From Algoriphagus sp. Y33 (GTDB lineage Bacteria; Bacteroidota; Bacteroidia; Cytophagales; Cyclobacteriaceae), in assembly GCF_014838715.1 (NCBI RefSeq), contig NZ_CP061947.1:682001-746000 (forward strand): a DNA stretch of 64,000 bases. Reading direction: 5' to 3'. Positions within the stretch are counted from its first letter, which is position 1, and each line of letters opens with the position of its first letter. The position numbers and the translations under genes were made by a program. Shown piece by piece: positions 60,809 to 64,000 of this stretch. The notes under the pieces were generated by a model. That model had not been told where the DNA came from and searched no databases. It saw nothing but the letters and a program-made list of their open reading frames with translations.

Positions 60809-61279
60809 ATGAAAGAATACTTAAAGGAGGTTTTCGAGTACAATTATCAGATAAACAGGGAATTGGATAAGCGGTTTAAGTCGTATGATTATCAGCTGGA
60901 CGATGAGATTTGCAGGCTTGCCAACCATATCTTAAATGCCCAGCAAGTCTGGATAGACAGAATCAATCAGAACAAACCGAAGATAAAGCCATGGGATGAT
61001 TTCCCGATTGAATCCTTTTCAGAGAGAAACGTGCTGCTCAATGAAGAAGTCAAAAAGATACTGGAAAGTAGGGAGCTGGAGGAGGTAATTTCATATAGAA
61101 ATTTATCCGGAGTTAGCTTTGAAAGCAGAGTCTTGGATGTGCTAATGCATGTGGTCAATCATTCCACCTATCACCGTGGACAGCTTGCCATGCTGATGCG
61201 TAAAATGGGAATGGAGCCTATCAGTTCTGATTATATCCATTTCAAGGCGAAGAAGGCTGCATTGAGTACTGATCAATAG
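60809..61279 (+). CDS. DinB-family protein
   Basis: 156 residues, four-helix DinB/YfiT fold. Metal-site histidines are spaced as in the family: H in LANHILNAQQVW and H-x3-H in HVVNHSTYHRGQLAMLMR. TTG 60797 is an alternative start, but ATG 60809 fits. Many DinB-fold enzymes use bacillithiol or other thiols; no such pathway is evident here. Confidence 0.88.
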   Translation: MKEYLKEVFEYNYQINRELDKRFKSYDYQLDDEICRLANHILNAQQVWIDRINQNKPKIKPWDDFPIESFSERNVLLNEEVKKILESRELEEVISYRNLSGVSFESRVLDVLMHVVNHSTYHRGQLAMLMRKMGMEPISSDYIHFKAKKAALSTDQ

Positions 61280-61372
61280 TTGTTATAAAAAGACGCTTAA
61301 TAACCAAGAGAGTTGGAGGTATCACCGTCAGGTATGACGGAAATTATAGCCGGTGTAATTGGATTTCAATAA

Positions 61373-62242
61373 TTAAGGCAGGTATTGTTTTTTATAGGCA
61401 AACGGGGTCATTCCCGTTACCTTCCTGAAATGCCTGTAAAAATTAGAAATATTGTTGAACCCGCAATCATAACAAATTACCTCTATGGGCAATTTGTCAT
61501 CTACCAACGCCCTGCACACATTGGAAATCCGTATTTCAATCAGAAATTCGAAAAAGGTTTTGTTGGTCATTTTTTTAAAGTATCTGGAAAAGCTGGAGAC
61601 GCTCAGATTTGCGATAGAGGAAATCAGCTCCAGACTGATCTCCTCGCGGTAATGTGCCAAGACATAGGTATAAATTTTTTCCAGTCGGTGCATTTCTGAA
61701 ACATTGGCAAGGTGGCTGTTGGCATAGCCCGGCGAGATGGTTTCAAATTCTGAAGTAGCTCCTAAAATCTGAAGAATTTTCAATAAATGAATGATACGCT
61801 CCAAACTGGAGGCATTCACGATTTCGTATAAGGTCTCAGCAAGTTTCTCCTTGGTTTTGCCATGGATGATCATTCCTTTTTTGGCAGTTTCATACAGGGC
61901 AGAAATAGCCTGGGTTTCGGGCAAGTCCAGAAAGTCTTTTCCAAAACAGGTAGGTAAAAACTGAAGCACAAAAGCTTCTACTTCTTCATTGGGATCTCCC
62001 CGAAAATACTGCTCAGAGCAACGCCAGGTATGGGGCAGGTTTTCACCGAGTAGGATTAGATCCCCGCCTGAGAAACTGCTTACTGTATCTCCGATATATT
62101 GTGTTCCTTCTCCCTTGATTATGTAATGCAGCTCCAGTTCCGGGTGAAAATGCCAAAGGGTGCCAAAATTTGGCTTTTTATCATGTCTTACACTGAAAGA
62201 GCTTTCAGAAGTGCTCGGGACTTTATGAAAATGCGGCTTCAT
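61373..62242 (-). CDS. AraC-family regulator with cupin sensor
   Basis: 289 residues. The N-terminal part (1-130) is a cupin-like ligand domain (HFHPELELHYIIKGEGTQYIGD, GGDLILLGENLPH) and the C-terminal part (about 185-289) holds the two AraC helix-turn-helices (ISLELISSIANLSVSSFSRYFKK and DCGFNNISNFYRHFRKVTGMTP). It is divergent from the sugar isomerase-like gene and probably activates it in response to a sugar. Confidence 0.92.
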   Translation of the reverse strand: MKPHFHKVPSTSESSFSVRHDKKPNFGTLWHFHPELELHYIIKGEGTQYIGDTVSSFSGGDLILLGENLPHTWRCSEQYFRGDPNEEVEAFVLQFLPTCFGKDFLDLPETQAISALYETAKKGMIIHGKTKEKLAETLYEIVNASSLERIIHLLKILQILGATSEFETISPGYANSHLANVSEMHRLEKIYTYVLAHYREEISLELISSIANLSVSSFSRYFKKMTNKTFFEFLIEIRISNVCRALVDDKLPIEVICYDCGFNNISNFYRHFRKVTGMTPFAYKKQYLP

Positions 62243-62465
62243 GGGGGGTAGGGTAATTTTTCTACTGTCTAGGGGATATTCTGCTTTGACTGATATCCAA
62301 TATTATAGGATTTGAAATTAAATTCTGAGCGCAATCGATATAATAAACAATATCAGAGGTCAAGAATGATAGAATAGTATAATTTTTTGGCAAAATGTGA
62401 TAATTAGCCACTTCTGTTTTCTCTCATATTTGTAAGGTTCATGCAGTAAACCCGAGAGAAGACTA
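62243..62465. other. Divergent promoter region of AraC and isomerase genes
   Basis: AT-rich; a TCCAATATTATAGGA dyad (about 62297-62311) and a TTTTTTGGCAAAATG stretch near 62383 were noted. No clear promoter motif could be fixed. Confidence 0.45.
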
Positions 62466-64000
62466 ATGTACGAGACAAAAAAAATACTGGTAGTGGCCAG
62501 TGGTGATCTAAGGTTGGATGCTAACCGCGTCGGTTGGGCATTTCAGGAAAAAATGGAGCAACAACTTGCCATAACTTTGGCGGAATTCGGCTATGGGATT
62601 GAGCGGGGACACCCGTATGATCCTGTCAAGCAGCATGGATTTATAGATTCCCAAAAGATGGGAATAGAAGTCTTCAAAAATCTCGACCCTAACCTGCCGA
62701 TTATAGTCGCAGAAAGTGTCTGGCAATACACACATCATGTTCTTCCGGGATTGATGACTCATAAAGGACCAATTTTAACGCTTGCAAACTGGGAAGGAAT
62801 GTCTTCCGGTCTGGTAGGGATGTTAAATCTTAACGGATCGCTGACTAAAGCTGAGGTTGACTACAGTACCCTTTGGAGTAAGGATTTTCAGGATGACTTT
62901 TTCAAGGGAAAACTAACGGAATGGTTGTCTACGGGAACTATCGCTAAGGACAACTCCCATGTCAGCACTTATGCCTCTCTGGAAATTTCCGATGCCGCGA
63001 GAAAGTCGGCAGAAGCTTTCGCCCTGGATTTTGCCAAGAGTAAAGCGATCATGGGAGTGTTTGATGAAGGCTGTATGGGAATGTTCAATGCAATAGTCCC
63101 GGATAGGCTGCTCCACCGACTGGGGATATTTAAGGAGCGGTTAAGTCAATCTGCGCTTTACGCGGAAATGATGGATGTAGATCAATCGGAGGCACAGCAA
63201 GTTCTCGATTGGCTTCTTGGACGGGGAATGAAATTCAACTGGGGATCCAATCCCGAAGTTGAACTGACTATAGAGCAGACACTGGAGCAGTGCAAAATGT
63301 ATATCGCTGCCGTGAGAATCGCAGATCAATTTGGGTGTGATACGATTGGTATACAGTACCAGCAGGGATTGAAGGATCTGGTCGCGGCGAGTGATCTTGC
63401 CGAAGGACTTCTCAATAATACGGATAGGCCTCCTGTTTTCGACAACAAAGGAAGAGAGCTTTATGCCAAATCACTGATTCCCCATTTTAATGAAGTGGAT
63501 GAATGTGCCGGTATTGATGCATTGATTACCACCAGACTTTGGAATCAACTGGGACTTCCCCCTGAGACTACCCTGCACGATATCCGCTGGGGAGAAGAAT
63601 ATAGGATCAATGGACAGATGGAATTTGTTTGGGTCTTTTTGATTTCAGGGGCAGCACCTCCAGCCCATTTCATAGGAGGTTACTCCGGAGCAAGTAGCGA
63701 GAGGCAGCCTCCCATGTACTTCAAAAAAGGGGGCGGAAGTCTAAAGGGCATCAGCAGACCCGGCCATATCGTGTGGAGCAGGATATATATAGAGCATGAC
63801 TGCCTAAAGTGTGACCTGGGTGTAGGAGAGGTCGTTTCGCTTCCGGAAGAAGAAACCCAAAGAAGATGGGAAAACACTACTTCTGAATGGCCGATTATGC
63901 ATGCGGTGCTCCCGGGAATCTCCAAAGATCAAATGATGGGGCGTCACAAAGCCAATCATATACAGGTCGTCTATGCCGACTCTAAGAAATGGGCAATTGA
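62466..64000 (+). CDS. L-fucose/arabinose isomerase-like protein, 3' end outside window
   Basis: 511 codons of an open frame run to the right edge from ATG 62466, the first in-frame ATG after an upstream stop. Sequence features match the FucI/AraA-type sugar isomerase superfamily: LVVASGDLRLDANRVGW at the start, SGLVGMLNLNGSLT, a mid-protein MGVFDEGCMGM with the metal-site Glu/Asp, and a later HFNEVDECAGIDALITTR. The C-terminal end is missing. Substrate might be L-fucose or L-arabinose; not certain. It is divergent from the AraC gene with 223 bases between. A shadow minus-strand ORF at 62508-62762 was ignored. Confidence 0.85.
   Translation, partial: MYETKKILVVASGDLRLDANRVGWAFQEKMEQQLAITLAEFGYGIERGHPYDPVKQHGFIDSQKMGIEVFKNLDPNLPIIVAESVWQYTHHVLPGLMTHKGPILTLANWEGMSSGLVGMLNLNGSLTKAEVDYSTLWSKDFQDDFFKGKLTEWLSTGTIAKDNSHVSTYASLEISDAARKSAEAFALDFAKSKAIMGVFDEGCMGMFNAIVPDRLLHRLGIFKERLSQSALYAEMMDVDQSEAQQVLDWLLGRGMKFNWGSNPEVELTIEQTLEQCKMYIAAVRIADQFGCDTIGIQYQQGLKDLVAASDLAEGLLNNTDRPPVFDNKGRELYAKSLIPHFNEVDECAGIDALITTRLWNQLGLPPETTLHDIRWGEEYRINGQMEFVWVFLISGAAPPAHFIGGYSGASSERQPPMYFKKGGGSLKGISRPGHIVWSRIYIEHDCLKCDLGVGEVVSLPEEETQRRWENTTSEWPIMHAVLPGISKDQMMGRHKANHIQVVYADSKKWAI

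Noticed and set aside
62508..62762. Minus-strand frame inside the isomerase-like gene
   Set aside because: Shadow of a long open frame on the plus strand that runs to the window edge.
1..64000. tRNA or rRNA genes
   Set aside because: No cloverleaf with the GGTTCGA-type arm and no rRNA-like conserved stretch was found. A GGTTCGACACC stretch at 57355 lacks the rest of a tRNA fold.

Overview
The window looks like chromosomal DNA of a Bacteroidota member, most likely a Cyclobacteriaceae-type marine or soil bacterium. The signs are the moderate GC content, weak ribosome binding sites, many lipoproteins, GH92 mannosidase, TolB-like six-bladed propellers with a NVEALA-type peptide, PD40 lipoproteins, an MCE/Mla operon and abundant short intergenic hairpins. 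This placement is inferred from gene families; no rRNA or tRNA gene is seen.

Layout. 1-4.2 kb: end of an exporter-like membrane protein, cystathionine beta-synthase, a membrane protein and a PlsC acyltransferase. 4.6-7.6 kb: a minus-strand cassette of a small NVEALA-like four-cysteine exported peptide and two six-bladed beta-propeller lipoproteins. 7.7-10 kb: a two-gene polyprenyl-type glycosylation pair. 10-15 kb: small HTH protein, phenylalanine hydroxylase and the late histidine genes hisH-hisA-hisF-hisIE, separated by hairpin-rich gaps. 15-26.5 kb: S41 peptidase, Dabb protein, aldo/keto reductase, TypA GTPase, GH92 mannosidase, glutaminase, YciI-like and DUF389 proteins. 27-30 kb: orphan receiver protein and an mlaE-mlaF-mlaD-like operon. 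30-40.5 kb: EEP-family protein, aconitase, TonB-domain protein, phosphoglucose isomerase, remnant of a C10 peptidase coupled to a PD40 lipoprotein, isochorismatase-fold hydrolase and a dicarboxylate symporter. 40.7-49.6 kb: accessory region with small proteins, an ArsR/AHSA1/DoxX cassette, a decayed VOC gene, a divergent HxlR/NmrA pair, a gene-poor stretch with a terminal-inverted-repeat element, and an exported Ntn hydrolase. 49.8-57.1 kb: an arsenic island (arsR, DUF6428, arsC-like phosphatase, acr3, arsO-like, phosphoesterase, sigZ-like sigma factor, thioredoxin-like protein, arsP-like permease, arsN1-like acetyltransferase). 57.4-61.3 kb: MocR-type regulator divergent from a branched-chain aminotransferase with an SDR and a DinB protein. 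61.4-64 kb: AraC regulator divergent from a fucose/arabinose-isomerase-like gene that runs off the right edge.

The most interesting structures are the NVEALA-like peptide/propeller cassette, a MITE-like element present in two full copies (29909-30046 and 53514-53663) with partial copies elsewhere, the duplicated operator in front of arsR and the next ars gene, three 10-bp phased repeats ahead of a small HTH gene, and the frameshifted C10 peptidase tail translationally abutting a lipoprotein gene. All functions are read from sequence motifs without database searching.
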